Shown here in pieces: positions 56,177 to 64,000 of a DNA stretch of 64,000 nt. The stretch's first letter is position 1. Every line of letters starts with the position of its first letter. Where the stretch lies: NCBI RefSeq assembly GCF_014645555.1, contig NZ_BMLY01000003.1:428598-492597 (forward strand), given 5' to 3'. Made by a program: the position numbers and the translations under genes. The stretch comes from Silvimonas amylolytica. Its GTDB lineage: Bacteria > Pseudomonadota > Gammaproteobacteria > Burkholderiales > Chitinibacteraceae. The notes under the pieces are model-generated. The model made no database searches. It worked only from the letters and a program-made list of their open reading frames with translations, and was not told the DNA's origin.

Positions 56177-56446
56177 TCAAGCGCGTTCGGTAAAACCGGT
56201 ACTGTTTTCTGAGGCTGTGGCTGTGATATCCAGACGGGTGACGTGGGCTGTGGGTGGGCCGTGACTCGCCCAGTCGGTGAGTTCGTCCACCAGATCTTCA
56301 GTGCCTTCAACGTGGATTTCCACCGTGCCATCATGCCGGTTGCGCACCCAGCCGTTTACGCCTAGCCGTTTGGCCTCCAGACATGTGGCAAAACGGAACC
56401 CCACTCCCTGCACGCGACCGTGCACCAGCAAGCGTTTGGCAACCAT
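56177..56446 (-). CDS. acyP: Acylphosphatase
   Basis: 89 residues, normal length. The signature VHGRVQGVGFR (residues about 8-18) supplies the catalytic Arg, and GWVRNRHDGTVEI gives the catalytic Asn and the second signature. It hydrolyses acyl-phosphates such as acetyl phosphate. Start ATG 56446 with GGGGAAT upstream. It is convergent with wbuC, 15 bp apart, and downstream of the DUF3096 gene. Confidence 0.93.
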   Translation of the reverse strand: MVAKRLLVHGRVQGVGFRFATCLEAKRLGVNGWVRNRHDGTVEIHVEGTEDLVDELTDWASHGPPTAHVTRLDITATASENSTGFTERA

Positions 56447-56471
56447 GCGGTATTCCCCCCGGCTTGTGAAA

Positions 56472-56618
56472 TCAGTGCAGATGCCCGCCAAACAGACCCA
56501 GCACACCGATCACGATCAGATAGATCGCCACGATCAGATTCAGCAGCCGCGGCATGATCAGGATAAGAATGCCCGCAATCAGTGAGACCAGCGGGCCCAG
56601 ATAGAACTGGATATTCAT
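56472..56618 (-). CDS. DUF3096 small membrane protein
   Basis: 48 residues; two membrane segments (LGPLVSLIAGILILIM and LNLIVAIYLIVIGVLGLFGG). AAGGA 8 bases before ATG 56618 supports the start. DUF3096 is a family of tiny membrane proteins of unknown function. It lies 25 bp upstream of the acylphosphatase gene on the same strand and is likely in the same transcript. Confidence 0.8.
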   Translation of the reverse strand: MNIQFYLGPLVSLIAGILILIMPRLLNLIVAIYLIVIGVLGLFGGHLH

Positions 56619-56713
56619 GGACTTGTTCCTTGAGTGTCGTGGATTTTTTATAAGTGACCCGAAACGCGGCAGCAAGTGGGCTGTTGCAAAACAGGGCACG
56701 GGAGACCACCATA

Positions 56714-56743
56714 CTTGTAATGCAAGATACCTTGTCGTATAAA
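56714..56743 (+). promoter_or_regulatory. Promoter with overlapping PadR-type operator
   Basis: TTGTAA (56715-56720), a 17-base spacer and TATAAA (56738-56743) form a good sigma-70 promoter for the PadR operon. The dyad CTTG-TAATG-CAAG (56714-56726) covers the -35, and ATAC-N6-GTAT (56727-56740) overlaps the spacer and -10. This is where a PadR autorepressor is expected to bind. Confidence 0.6.
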
Positions 56744-56790
56744 GCAACCACGCAAGCGGCGTCGTTGGCCGCAGGGGGATCAACCAGCCT

Positions 56791-57120
56791 ATGAAGACTC
56801 AACTCAAAAAGGGTGCGCTGGACATGTGTGTGCTGGCAGTGCTGGCGCAAGGGGATAGTTACGCCTGGGCTATCGTGAACCAGCTTTCATCCAGCATGGA
56901 AATCAGCGATGGCACCATCTACCCGTTAATGCGGCGTCTGCAGGACGAAAACTGGGTCTCGACGTACCTGGTCGAGTCCAGCTCTGGTCCGTCGCGCAAA
57001 TACTACCGCCTGACCGACACGGGGTTGGCCAGCCTCAAGGAAATGCGGCAGGAATGGGATGAGTTTGTGGCCGAAGTGCACGGCGTATTGAACGGAATAC
57101 ATACCGGGGGAGCGCGGTAA
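56791..57120 (+). CDS. PadR-family transcriptional regulator
   Basis: 109 residues. The N-terminal winged helix (LKKGALDMCVLAVLAQGDSYAWAIVNQL) and the DGTIYPLMRRLQDENWVSTYL wing are typical PadR. The C-terminus is a short dimerisation helix, the compact PadR-s2 type. The TAA stop overlaps the ATG of the next gene by one base. It probably represses the operon, sensing envelope or substrate state through the DUF1700 protein. Confidence 0.9.
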   Translation: MKTQLKKGALDMCVLAVLAQGDSYAWAIVNQLSSSMEISDGTIYPLMRRLQDENWVSTYLVESSSGPSRKYYRLTDTGLASLKEMRQEWDEFVAEVHGVLNGIHTGGAR

Positions 57121-58292
57121 TGAATCAGAAAACGTTTTTGCTGCGACTGCGGGCTGGCCTTGGGCATCTGCCGCCCAAAGAGGTCGACGAGATCGTTGGC
57201 GATTACGAGGAATTTTTCCGTGATGGCCTGGCGGAAGGACATACCGAAGAAGAAATCGCCGAGAGGCTGGGTGATCCGGAGCGCATTGCCAAAGAATTGC
57301 ACGCCCGTACCAGCCTGCAGAACTGGGAAGATCGCAAGTCATTTCGCACCTTGTGGCAGGTTGTATTGGCGTATGCAGGTCTGGGTGCGCTCAATTTTGT
57401 GCTCGCCATTCCACTATTGATCTGGCTGCTTTTGCTGACTGCAGGGTTCATGACGTCGGGCGCCGTGCTATTGGGGGGCGTTATCTGCACCATTCTTGGT
57501 GTCACGCAGTGGGCTTTCGACTGGCCGGCCGGCGATGAAGTCAGTGTGGTGCACTCGCACGCACAGGGCGCCGCGTCGGGCACTGCGCGAATCTCCATTA
57601 ACGACAATGGCGTAGAGATCGTTGGCAAGGATGCCAAAGCGGTCAAAGACGCCATTGAACAGCACAAGCAGCAAGGAGACTCGGTCGAGATCACCGCCAA
57701 TAAAGAAACCGGCGAGACCGAAATCAATATCCATGGTGGTGAGGGCAACGTGCATATCAGCACGCATCGGGGCAAAAAACACGTCGCCAGCGCCGTGGAT
57801 GCCGACATCAAGGCAGCTGCAGCGGATGTGGCCGCCGCTCAGGCGGAGCTGGATGCCGCCGCAGATGAAGGTGACAAGGGCCGCGCCGCCGGGCAACTTG
57901 AAGCCGCCAAAGCCCGTGAACAAGCTGCCATTGCCCGTGCTGAAGCTAACCGGATTCGTGATGGCGTAAGTGGCCCGTCGCAAGTGGTGACGACGGAGAA
58001 CGTCCATATCGTCAAGGATGGCCTCAAGAAAGAAGTCGAAGTAAATGACGACGATGAGGGTGATGCAGACAGCGATAACGCGGGCGAGAAAGTAGTGAAG
58101 CGGGTTTTGCATACTGGCGGCGATGGCAGTGACAAATTGCTGCCGATTGGTCTGTTCTTGCTGGCATTTGGGGCCATCGTGCTGTTGTTGACGCTGGCGC
58201 TGGCCCGATGGACGGCCCGCACGGTTAGCCGCTTTGTACGGTACCAGCTTGATTTACTGGGTGTTGGCAAGCAGGAAGAAAACCGCGCCTGA
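57120..58292 (+). CDS. DUF1700 membrane protein with coiled-coil insert
   Basis: 390 residues. The N-terminal DUF1700 part has KEVDEIVGDYEEFFRDGLAEG and EEEIAERLGDPERIAKELHART (about 20-60). Two or three membrane helices follow (about 78-138). The central 150-320 is soluble: a beta-like NGVEIVGKDAK and ETGETEINIHGGEGNVHIS stretch, then a long alanine/glutamate coiled coil. A last helix LPIGLFLLAFGAIVLLLTLALA and a basic tail end it. DUF1700 proteins accompany PadR regulators, as here, and are thought to be membrane sensors; function not established. Confidence 0.85.
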   Translation: MNQKTFLLRLRAGLGHLPPKEVDEIVGDYEEFFRDGLAEGHTEEEIAERLGDPERIAKELHARTSLQNWEDRKSFRTLWQVVLAYAGLGALNFVLAIPLLIWLLLLTAGFMTSGAVLLGGVICTILGVTQWAFDWPAGDEVSVVHSHAQGAASGTARISINDNGVEIVGKDAKAVKDAIEQHKQQGDSVEITANKETGETEINIHGGEGNVHISTHRGKKHVASAVDADIKAAAADVAAAQAELDAAADEGDKGRAAGQLEAAKAREQAAIARAEANRIRDGVSGPSQVVTTENVHIVKDGLKKEVEVNDDDEGDADSDNAGEKVVKRVLHTGGDGSDKLLPIGLFLLAFGAIVLLLTLALARWTARTVSRFVRYQLDLLGVGKQEENRA

Positions 58293-58310
58293 TCGGTTGA
58301 TCCTCCAGAT

Positions 58311-58335
58311 AGAAGCGGCGCAATGCGCCGCTTCT
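58311..58335 (+). terminator. Hairpin after the PadR-DUF1700 operon
   Basis: AGAAGCGGCGC and GCGCCGCTTCT form an 11-bp stem around AAT, followed by a short T-containing stretch. A moderate intrinsic terminator, just before the riboswitch. Confidence 0.7.
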
Positions 58336-58390
58336 TCTATATACAACCTTGTGCTCGCAGGCCGGAATTGATGCTGTTAGAATTCCGGCC

Positions 58391-58577
58391 TTCGCAAGGT
58401 GCCTGCCAGGTTGGCAGGTGAAACAGGGAATCAGGTGCGTCGTGCCTTGGTGCACAACCAGTCCTGAGCTGCCCCCGCAACGGTAAGTCGCAATGAACGC
58501 GTTCAACCAGGCCACTGACCTCATCGGGTCGGGAAGGCGAACGTCGGAGCGACAAGCCCGGAGACCGGCCTTGCGAG
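58391..58577 (+). promoter_or_regulatory. Cobalamin (AdoCbl) riboswitch
   Basis: All landmarks of the class are seen: outer stem P1 formed by TCGCAAGG (58392-58399) and CCTTGCGA (58569-58576), perfect over 8 bp; GGTGCCTGCC at the P2 side; CTGCCCCCGCAACGGTAA in the core; CCACTG and GGGAAGGCG; and the B12 box AGCCCGGAGACCGGCC near the 3' end. It senses adenosylcobalamin and lowers expression of btuB, which starts 166 bp further on. Confidence 0.95.
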
Positions 58578-58742
58578 ACGTGCACGCAACGTGCGCAACA
58601 AGGCGGAAGGCGCGGGGTGCGTCCGGACGGGAAATCGCATGCGGCCAGCTTGCCCCAAAGGCAGGGAACCGGCGCCTGCGACATCACGTGTCTTCCACAC
58701 AATCATTACAAGCCTGCGTGGGGCAGGCATCAGGAAGGCACC

Positions 58743-60605
58743 ATGTCCAAATCCAGTTTCTGTGTGTTGCGGCTGTCGCCGCTTGTTCTGGCGCTCAGCG
58801 CCGCCGTAGCGCATGCCGATAACGCCAGCGTTCAGCCCACCATGGTGGTAACCGCAACGCGTATTGCCACCAACCCGGACACCTTGTCGAGCGATGTTTC
58901 CGTCCTGACCGGTAGCCAGTTGGCGGCTACCGGCGCGCAAACGCTGGGCGAAGCCCTTGCGACTGTGCCTGGCGTACAGTTCTCCCGCTCTGGCGGCCTG
59001 GGCCAGCCGGCCAGTTTGTATATCCGCGGTGCCAACGCCAACCAGACGCTGGTTCTGGTGGATGGTCAGCGCATGGGTACGGCCACCAACGGCGGTACCA
59101 ATTTTGACCTGATCCCGGTCTCTGCGATTGATCACGTGGAAATCCTGCGTGGCCCGGCCTCCAGCCTGTATGGTTCTGATGCTGTTGGCGGCGTGGTACA
59201 GATTTTCACCAAGCGTGGCCAGGGTACAGCACACGTGTGGGCCAATACGGAATATGGTACTGACAGCACCTGGAGCGTTGCGACGGGGCTGTCTGCCGGG
59301 CAGGATGACACACGCGTTGCAGTGGGTTTTAGCCACAAGGAAAGCGAAGGCTACAACCTGACCAAGCCATCCAGCACGTTCTACTACGAGCCGGATCGCG
59401 ATGGTTATCACCAGACCTCCGCCAATTTTGATCTGTCGCACTTCTTTGGCGATGCCAACGAACTGGGCATCCGTGGCTTGTATGTGCAAAGCGATGCCGC
59501 GTATGACGCGGGCGGTTTCCCGGCCAACCCGTGGACGCGTGAAACCCAGAGCAATATCTCTGTGTACAGCCGCAACCAGATCACCCAGTCCTGGCAAAGC
59601 ACGCTCACGGTAGGTATGTCGCAAGATCAGTCGCATGCTGATTCCTGGGACTACAACACGTTCGAGCCCTATACCAGCCGCTTTGATACCCGTCAGAAGC
59701 AAGTGAACTGGGACAACCGTATCGACAGCGACTATGGCAAGTGGCTGCTGGCGGCAGAATATCTGAACGAAACCGTGACCAGCACCGCGCAATACGACGT
59801 CGATGGTCGTATCAACAAGGCAGTTATCGGTGGCTGGCAAGACGATTTCGGCGCCAATCACTTGCAAGCCAACCTGCGCGTTGAAGATAACTCGCAGTTC
59901 GGTCATGAGACGACCGGCAACGTGGGTTACGCCTATCGCTTCAGCAAAGCCTGGCAGTTCACCGCCAACGCCGGCACCAGCTTTCACGCGCCGACGTTCA
60001 ATGATCTGTACTACGACTGCGGCTACGTATGTTCCAACCCCAACCTGAAGGCAGAGAAGGGGCGCTCGTTCGACGCCGGTCTGCGTTGGGACGCCAGTGG
60101 CTGGAGCACCACGCTGGTGGGCTTTGAGAACCGCATCCGGGATCTGATCGTACTGGATGCCAATAACAACTACATTCCGGAAAACCTCAACGAAGGCAAG
60201 ATCGTCGGCGGTACGCTGACCACGCAAGGCAAGCTGGGTAATCTGGATCTCTCTGGTAGCCTGACTCGCCAGAACCCGTTTGACCACGACACCGGCTTGT
60301 TGCTGCCACGCCGTGCCAAGCTGTTTGGTACTGCGTCGATTGGCCAGACTGTGGGTGTCTGGCACTGGGTGGCGGACGCCCAGGGCGCCGGTCAGCGCTT
60401 TGACGATGCAGCCAACTCCGATGCCAACGAAATGGGTGGCTACGTGATCTACGGTCTTGGTCTGGATTACACCCTGGCCAAGAACTGGAAAGCCGGCCTG
60501 CGTGTAAACAACGTGTTTGATCGTGCCTACGAACTGGTGAAAAACTACAACACCGAAGGCCGCGCGTACTTTGTAAATCTGTCGTATGACGGTGCCGGTT
60601 TCTAA
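58743..60605 (+). CDS. btuB: TonB-dependent vitamin B12 receptor BtuB
   Basis: 620 residues. A signal peptide ends at VAHADN; a TonB box TMVVTATR sits near residue 35; the plug has ASLYIRGANANQTLVLVDGQRMG and ILRGPASSLYGSDAVGGVVQIFTK. The 22-strand barrel ends in the terminal aromatic residue Phe. AGGAAGG before ATG 58743 is the ribosome site. The riboswitch directly upstream shows regulation by B12. A terminator hairpin follows at 60635. Confidence 0.95.
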   Translation: MSKSSFCVLRLSPLVLALSAAVAHADNASVQPTMVVTATRIATNPDTLSSDVSVLTGSQLAATGAQTLGEALATVPGVQFSRSGGLGQPASLYIRGANANQTLVLVDGQRMGTATNGGTNFDLIPVSAIDHVEILRGPASSLYGSDAVGGVVQIFTKRGQGTAHVWANTEYGTDSTWSVATGLSAGQDDTRVAVGFSHKESEGYNLTKPSSTFYYEPDRDGYHQTSANFDLSHFFGDANELGIRGLYVQSDAAYDAGGFPANPWTRETQSNISVYSRNQITQSWQSTLTVGMSQDQSHADSWDYNTFEPYTSRFDTRQKQVNWDNRIDSDYGKWLLAAEYLNETVTSTAQYDVDGRINKAVIGGWQDDFGANHLQANLRVEDNSQFGHETTGNVGYAYRFSKAWQFTANAGTSFHAPTFNDLYYDCGYVCSNPNLKAEKGRSFDAGLRWDASGWSTTLVGFENRIRDLIVLDANNNYIPENLNEGKIVGGTLTTQGKLGNLDLSGSLTRQNPFDHDTGLLLPRRAKLFGTASIGQTVGVWHWVADAQGAGQRFDDAANSDANEMGGYVIYGLGLDYTLAKNWKAGLRVNNVFDRAYELVKNYNTEGRAYFVNLSYDGAGF

Positions 60606-60634
60606 GCATTAACCAGGCTGTACACACCCTGCAG

Positions 60635-60683
60635 CGGCCCGGTTCATTGGCGATCAACCCGCCAGTGACCGGGCCGTTGTTTT
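60635..60683 (+). terminator. Terminator between btuB and cobT
   Basis: CGGCCCGGTTCATTGGC and GCCAGTGACCGGGCCG pair over 12 or more positions (a few mismatches) with an internal loop; TTGTTTT follows. It would isolate the riboswitch-controlled btuB transcript from cobT. Confidence 0.8.
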
Positions 60684-60762
60684 GCGGGCACTGGACTATG
60701 CTGGTGTAGTAAAGTCCGGTTCGCGGCGCATTTGCTCCCCTCACCACATAACGACAAAAACC

Positions 60763-61818
60763 ATGAAACAACTTCTTCCCTCATTCGATATCCCGGCGCT
60801 TGATGGTGGCCTCGTTGCCCGGTTGCAGCACCGGTTCGACCGCAAAACCAAACCGTTGGGCAGCCTTGGGCAACTGGAGGCGCTGGCTGTGCAGTTGGGT
60901 GTCATCCAGCAGCGACCTGATCCGCAAATCACCAGACCTGCCATGTTGGTTTTTGCCGCAGACCATGGCCTGGCACGCGCCGGCGTGAGTCCGTATCCCG
61001 CAGAAGTCACCCCGCAAATGGTGTTGAACTTCCTGGCGGGTGGTGCGGCGATCAGCGTGCTATGCCGTAGCCACCAGATGGATCTCAAGGTGGTGAACGC
61101 TGGCGTCAATGCTGACTTCGCGCCCCATCCATTGCTGATCGATCGCCCCGTTGCCAAAGGCACCGCCAATAGTCTTGAAGCGCCGGCCATGACGCCGGAG
61201 CAAGTCCATCAGGCCATTGAAACCGGTGCGCAGATTGTGTATGCGCTGGCCGATGAGGGCGTGACGCTGATTGGTCTGGGCGAGATGGGTATTGGTAATA
61301 CGTCTGCTGCGGCGTTGCTGATGGCACGTCTGACGGGTGAACCGGTGTCTGCCTGTGCCGGTCGTGGCACCGGGCTGGACGATGCAGGCCTGGCGCGCAA
61401 GATTGCCGTGCTCGAACAAGTGCTCGCGCGGCATGCAGATGCACTGGAACCCCTCGAGGCCCTGGCCGCGCTCGGCGGGCTGGAGATTGCCATGCTGGTC
61501 GGCGCGATCCTTGCCGCGGCCAGCCGCCGCATCGCCATTCTGGTCGATGGCTTCATTGTGACCTCAGCCGTGCTGGTGGCCAGCAAACTGGCGCCCGGCG
61601 TGTTGGGCTACTGTATTTTCAGTCATTGCTCTGGCGAGCAAGGCCACAGGCTCTTGTTGTTGCATCTGGGCGCCAGGCGGCCCTTGCTGGACCTTGGTCT
61701 GCGCCTTGGCGAGGGTAGTGGCGCGGCGCTGGCGTTGCCGCTGGTGCGTTCGGCCGTGGATCTGTTGAACCAGATGGCGTCGTTTGACGAGGCAGGTGTC
61801 AGTGAACGCAGCGAATAA
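60763..61818 (+). CDS. cobT: Nicotinate-nucleotide--dimethylbenzimidazole phosphoribosyltransferase
   Basis: 351 residues. It makes alpha-ribazole-5'-phosphate from dimethylbenzimidazole and NaMN. The blocks KTKPLGSLGQLE and VFAADHGLARAGVSPYP near the start, GEMGIGNTSAAALL in the middle and RLGEGSGAALALPL near the end match CobT; the Glu in LGEGSG is near the catalytic Glu. The first gene of the four-gene salvage operon. Confidence 0.95.
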   Translation: MKQLLPSFDIPALDGGLVARLQHRFDRKTKPLGSLGQLEALAVQLGVIQQRPDPQITRPAMLVFAADHGLARAGVSPYPAEVTPQMVLNFLAGGAAISVLCRSHQMDLKVVNAGVNADFAPHPLLIDRPVAKGTANSLEAPAMTPEQVHQAIETGAQIVYALADEGVTLIGLGEMGIGNTSAAALLMARLTGEPVSACAGRGTGLDDAGLARKIAVLEQVLARHADALEPLEALAALGGLEIAMLVGAILAAASRRIAILVDGFIVTSAVLVASKLAPGVLGYCIFSHCSGEQGHRLLLLHLGARRPLLDLGLRLGEGSGAALALPLVRSAVDLLNQMASFDEAGVSERSE

Positions 61819-62563
61819 CCCGATCCGCCACTTTTTCTGCGCGCTGGGTTATTTCACACGCATTCCGATCCCCGCCTGGGTCGGCTATTTGCCAGACGAT
61901 CTGGATCGCGCCGCGCGGTATTTTCCACTGGTTGGTGTACTGATCGGGGTGATCGCCGCGGCGGTTTTCTGGCTCACTCACTGGGTGTTACCAATGCGGG
62001 TTGCATTGGTGCTGAGCATGATTGCAACGATCTGGTTAACCGGGGCGTTTCATGAAGATGGTCTGGCGGACGCAGTAGACGGGTTTGGCGGGGGCTATAC
62101 CCGTGAACGCATGCTGGAGATCATGCATGACTCACGCATTGGCAGCTTTGGCGCAATCGCCTTGATTGCCGGTCTGTTGCTCAAACTGGAAACACTCGCG
62201 GCTTTGCCAGTCGCGCAACTGGGCGTGGCCCTGATCGCCGCCCATGGTTTCAGCCGGCTGGTGGCAGTGAGTTTGCTGGCTACGCTGGATTACGTGCGTC
62301 CGGCGGGCAAAGCCAAACCCGTCGCCACGCGGCTTGCTGGTAGCGGGTTGTTACTCGCAATCGTGTTCGGTGTGGTGCCCTTGCTGTTGTTGCCACCGCT
62401 ATGGATAGGCACGGCGCTGCTTGCCGGCATCATGGTGCGTTATGGTGTGGCGGCGTATCTGCGTAAAACGCTGGGTGGTTATACCGGCGATACGCTTGGC
62501 ATGACCCAGCAACTGGCCGAACTGGCGTGTTATCTGGCATGGTGCGCATGCGTCTTGCGTTAA
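61802..62563 (+). CDS. cobS: Adenosylcobinamide-GDP ribazoletransferase CobS
   Basis: 253 residues. It joins adenosylcobinamide-GDP to alpha-ribazole. The metal-site motif FHEDGLADAVDGFGGGYT and MHDSRIGSFG are plain, and several membrane helices follow. I choose GTG 61802 with GAGG nine bases before it and a 17-bp overlap with cobT; GTG 61796 and TTG 61784 are in frame but less well placed. A membrane protein, typically in the last step of B12 assembly. Confidence 0.92.
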   Translation: MNAANNPIRHFFCALGYFTRIPIPAWVGYLPDDLDRAARYFPLVGVLIGVIAAAVFWLTHWVLPMRVALVLSMIATIWLTGAFHEDGLADAVDGFGGGYTRERMLEIMHDSRIGSFGAIALIAGLLLKLETLAALPVAQLGVALIAAHGFSRLVAVSLLATLDYVRPAGKAKPVATRLAGSGLLLAIVFGVVPLLLLPPLWIGTALLAGIMVRYGVAAYLRKTLGGYTGDTLGMTQQLAELACYLAWCACVLR

Positions 62564-63084
62564 TCCGTCACCTGCCAGTGAAAGATGCGGCGGGCTTGTG
62601 TTACGGACGGCTTGATCTGCCTTTGGCGCAGGACGTGTGTGCACGCGATATTGCATGTTTACAGGCTCAGTTGCCTGACGGTGTGCCGGTTTATAGCAGC
62701 CCGCTTTCACGCTGCTGGTTACTGGCGCAGGCCATCAGCCCGGTGGCGATGAAAGATACACGGTTGCAGGAACTGGATTTTGGCCAATGGGAAGGTCGAT
62801 CCTGGCAAGACATTGGGGCTGGCGCGCTGGATAACTGGATTGCTACCGGTTATGACGCAACCCACGGTGGAGAAAGCCTGGTGGTCATGCAGGCGCGGGT
62901 CTGGCAGTGGGCAGACGAATGCGCTGCAAAAGGGATAAAGGTCGCGATCGTCGTCACCCACGCGGGTGTGATCAGGGCCCTGTGGTCGCGCTTCCTGCCT
63001 TGGGATGACTGCCTTGGGCAGGCCGTCCCGCATGGCGAAGTGCTTTGGCTGACGTGGCCGGATGCGATACCGACCCCATCTTGA
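62548..63084 (+). CDS. cobC: Alpha-ribazole phosphatase (CobC), histidine phosphatase family
   Basis: 178 residues. The nucleophilic His is in LALIRHLPV and the family block GLCYGRLDLPLAQD follows, as in betaproteobacterial CobC. LDFGQWEGRSW and VVTHAGVIRAL (second His) are present. It dephosphorylates alpha-ribazole-5'-phosphate. It overlaps the cobS end by 16 bp; ATG 62539 is an alternative start. Confidence 0.9.
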   Translation: MRLALIRHLPVKDAAGLCYGRLDLPLAQDVCARDIACLQAQLPDGVPVYSSPLSRCWLLAQAISPVAMKDTRLQELDFGQWEGRSWQDIGAGALDNWIATGYDATHGGESLVVMQARVWQWADECAAKGIKVAIVVTHAGVIRALWSRFLPWDDCLGQAVPHGEVLWLTWPDAIPTPS

Positions 63085-63098
63085 AAACCGGACAATTG

Positions 63099-63665
63099 AT
63101 GACAACTACATTGCTGCTGGGCGGCGCCCGTTCCGGCAAAAGTGGTCTTGCAGAGCAGATGGCTCACGCGAGTGGCCAGCCCGTTACGGTACTGGTTACT
63201 GCAACGGCCACAGACGACGAAATGGCCGCCCGGATTGCACATCATCGGCAGCAGCGCCCGTCGCACTGGCAGACCGTGGAAGCGCGCGAAGTGCTGGCAG
63301 AGGGGATTGAACAGCATTGTGTGGCCGGGCAGACGGTCATCGTCGATTGCCTCACGCTGTGGTTATCGCATGCCCTGTTTACAGCGGATGCGCAGTGGGC
63401 CGAAGCACCCGCGCCAGTATTGCCCGCCGCATGGCAGGCAGCTCGCAGTCGTCTGCTGGATGCGGTAACTCAGGCGAGTGGCACGCTATTGCTGATCAGT
63501 AATGAAGTGGGCCTGGGTGTGGTGCCGCTAGGCGCGGGGACCCGGGCATTTGTGGATGAAGCAGGGCGACTACACCAGGCACTGGCCCGTGTGTGCGACA
63601 ACGTCGTCTGGGTGGCAGCGGGTTTGCCGCTGGCCATGAAAGGCCAGGTGCCTGCATGCGGCTGA
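63099..63665 (+). CDS. cobU: Bifunctional adenosylcobinamide kinase/guanylyltransferase CobU
   Basis: 188 residues. P-loop LLGGARSGKS (residues about 6-15), VTATATDDEMAARIAHHRQQRP with the guanylyl-acceptor His, the DCLTLWLSH motif and SNEVGLGVVPLGAGTRAFVDEAG identify CobU (CobP). It phosphorylates and then guanylylates adenosylcobinamide. It starts 14 bp after cobC and closes the salvage operon with a terminator behind it. Confidence 0.94.
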   Translation: MTTTLLLGGARSGKSGLAEQMAHASGQPVTVLVTATATDDEMAARIAHHRQQRPSHWQTVEAREVLAEGIEQHCVAGQTVIVDCLTLWLSHALFTADAQWAEAPAPVLPAAWQAARSRLLDAVTQASGTLLLISNEVGLGVVPLGAGTRAFVDEAGRLHQALARVCDNVVWVAAGLPLAMKGQVPACG

Positions 63666-63676
63666 CGCACTAAAGA

Positions 63677-63702
63677 CAAAAGGCCGCTTGCGCGGCCTTT
63701 TG
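63677..63702 (+). terminator. Terminator of the cob operon
   Basis: CAAAAGGCCGC and GCGGCCTTTTG form an 11-bp stem around TTGC. The T-run is short. It ends the cobTSCU transcript 11 bp after the stop of cobU. Confidence 0.8.
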
Positions 63703-63806
63703 CGGGCTTGCCAGTCAGCGAGGAGAGCCGACCGGCCGGGTTTTGCCTCTTGCGGACCGCCGCCCCTGGTCAGGGTATGGCCGATCCAGGCTGCAAGCCG
63801 GAGTGA

Positions 63807-63962
63807 TTACATTTCCGGCGTGTGCGCTGTCAGGGTGCTCACTGTGTGTTCGCCGGCTTGTGCACCGACCGTAAACCGGGTCAGGCCGTCTGCGACTTGC
63901 GCAGCACCGACCACCCCAGCCAGGGTAACGACAACAAAAGTGATATTGGCAAGCTTGTCCAT
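63807..63962 (-). CDS. Small single-pass protein, unknown
   Basis: 51 residues read on the minus strand. ATG 63962 with GGAG about 12 bases upstream; TAA at 63807-63809. The N-terminus LANITFVVVTLAGVVGAAQVADG is one hydrophobic helix or an uncleaved signal. The rest, FTVGAQAGEHTVSTLTAHTPEM, is soluble. No family known. It is a plausible small gene, supported by the ribosome site and hydrophobic helix only. Confidence 0.5.
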   Translation of the reverse strand: MDKLANITFVVVTLAGVVGAAQVADGLTRFTVGAQAGEHTVSTLTAHTPEM

Positions 63963-64000
63963 GATGTGTTCTCCGATGCAGTCACTGCTTTTTTGTGCCA

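Noticed and set aside
58521-60365. A minus-strand open frame of about 610 codons across btuB
   Set aside because: It mirrors the strong codon bias of btuB, crosses the riboswitch, and has no family resemblance.
1-64000. Prophage, insertion sequence, CRISPR array, tRNA or rRNA genes
   Set aside because: No integrase, transposase, terminal repeats, spaced repeats, cloverleaf or rRNA-like stretch was found.

Overview
The window looks like an ordinary chromosomal stretch of a moderately GC-rich betaproteobacterium, most likely of the Neisseriales (Chitinibacter/Silvimonas/Chromobacterium-like). This is an inference from gene content: DUF1631, DUF1415, DUF2863 and CbiM-like (COG3235) proteins, an MdtABC-type pump with a NodT-type outer-membrane factor, and a beta-type CobC. 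I see no rRNA, tRNA, CRISPR array, insertion sequence or prophage.

Left part (1-13.0 kb): a minus-strand sugar-acid operon cut by the left edge, comprising an amidohydrolase/lactonase, an aldo/keto reductase, a MalK/UgpC-type ATPase, a short-chain dehydrogenase and a split UxaA-type pair. It is transcribed away from a divergent GntR/FadR-type regulator and resembles oxidative L-fucose catabolism. Two neighbouring genes after it (Nudix, TraB/GumN-like) each carry a frameshift. Then come a sirtuin, a DUF4442 thioesterase-like protein, DUF1415, a CbiM-like permease, an alpha/beta hydrolase and an exported DUF1800-DUF1501 pair.

Middle (13.0-45.2 kb): a four-gene RND efflux operon ending in a strong terminator; EamA and MFS exporters; small exported proteins; DUF2252; a HAD phosphatase; dbpA; map; a divergent LysR/MFS pair with a perfect T-N11-A box; an ada-alkB alkylation-repair operon; a BenE transporter; the giant DUF1631 protein; srkA; nagD; ltaE; and two small unknown genes. 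A 364-bp gene-free stretch (36345-36708) looks like a dispersed repeat.

Right part (45.2-64 kb): an envelope cluster with two divergent DUF4337 paralogues, a cytochrome c'-type lipoprotein and a basic membrane protein; an ABC permease/ATPase pair without a binding protein, followed without a gap by a CDF metal exporter; DUF1479; a thioredoxin-like ferredoxin; DUF2863; wbuC; an acylphosphatase; and a PadR-DUF1700 operon. The end is a B12 region: a cobalamin riboswitch in front of btuB, then a compact cobT-cobS-cobC-cobU salvage operon.

The best candidate for something undescribed is a compact plus-strand RNA unit at about 55529-55654: a consensus-like sigma-70 promoter, a 5' hairpin, an unpaired anti-Shine-Dalgarno tract and a strong intrinsic terminator, placed between two divergent genes. 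It has the architecture of an Hfq-type regulatory small RNA.
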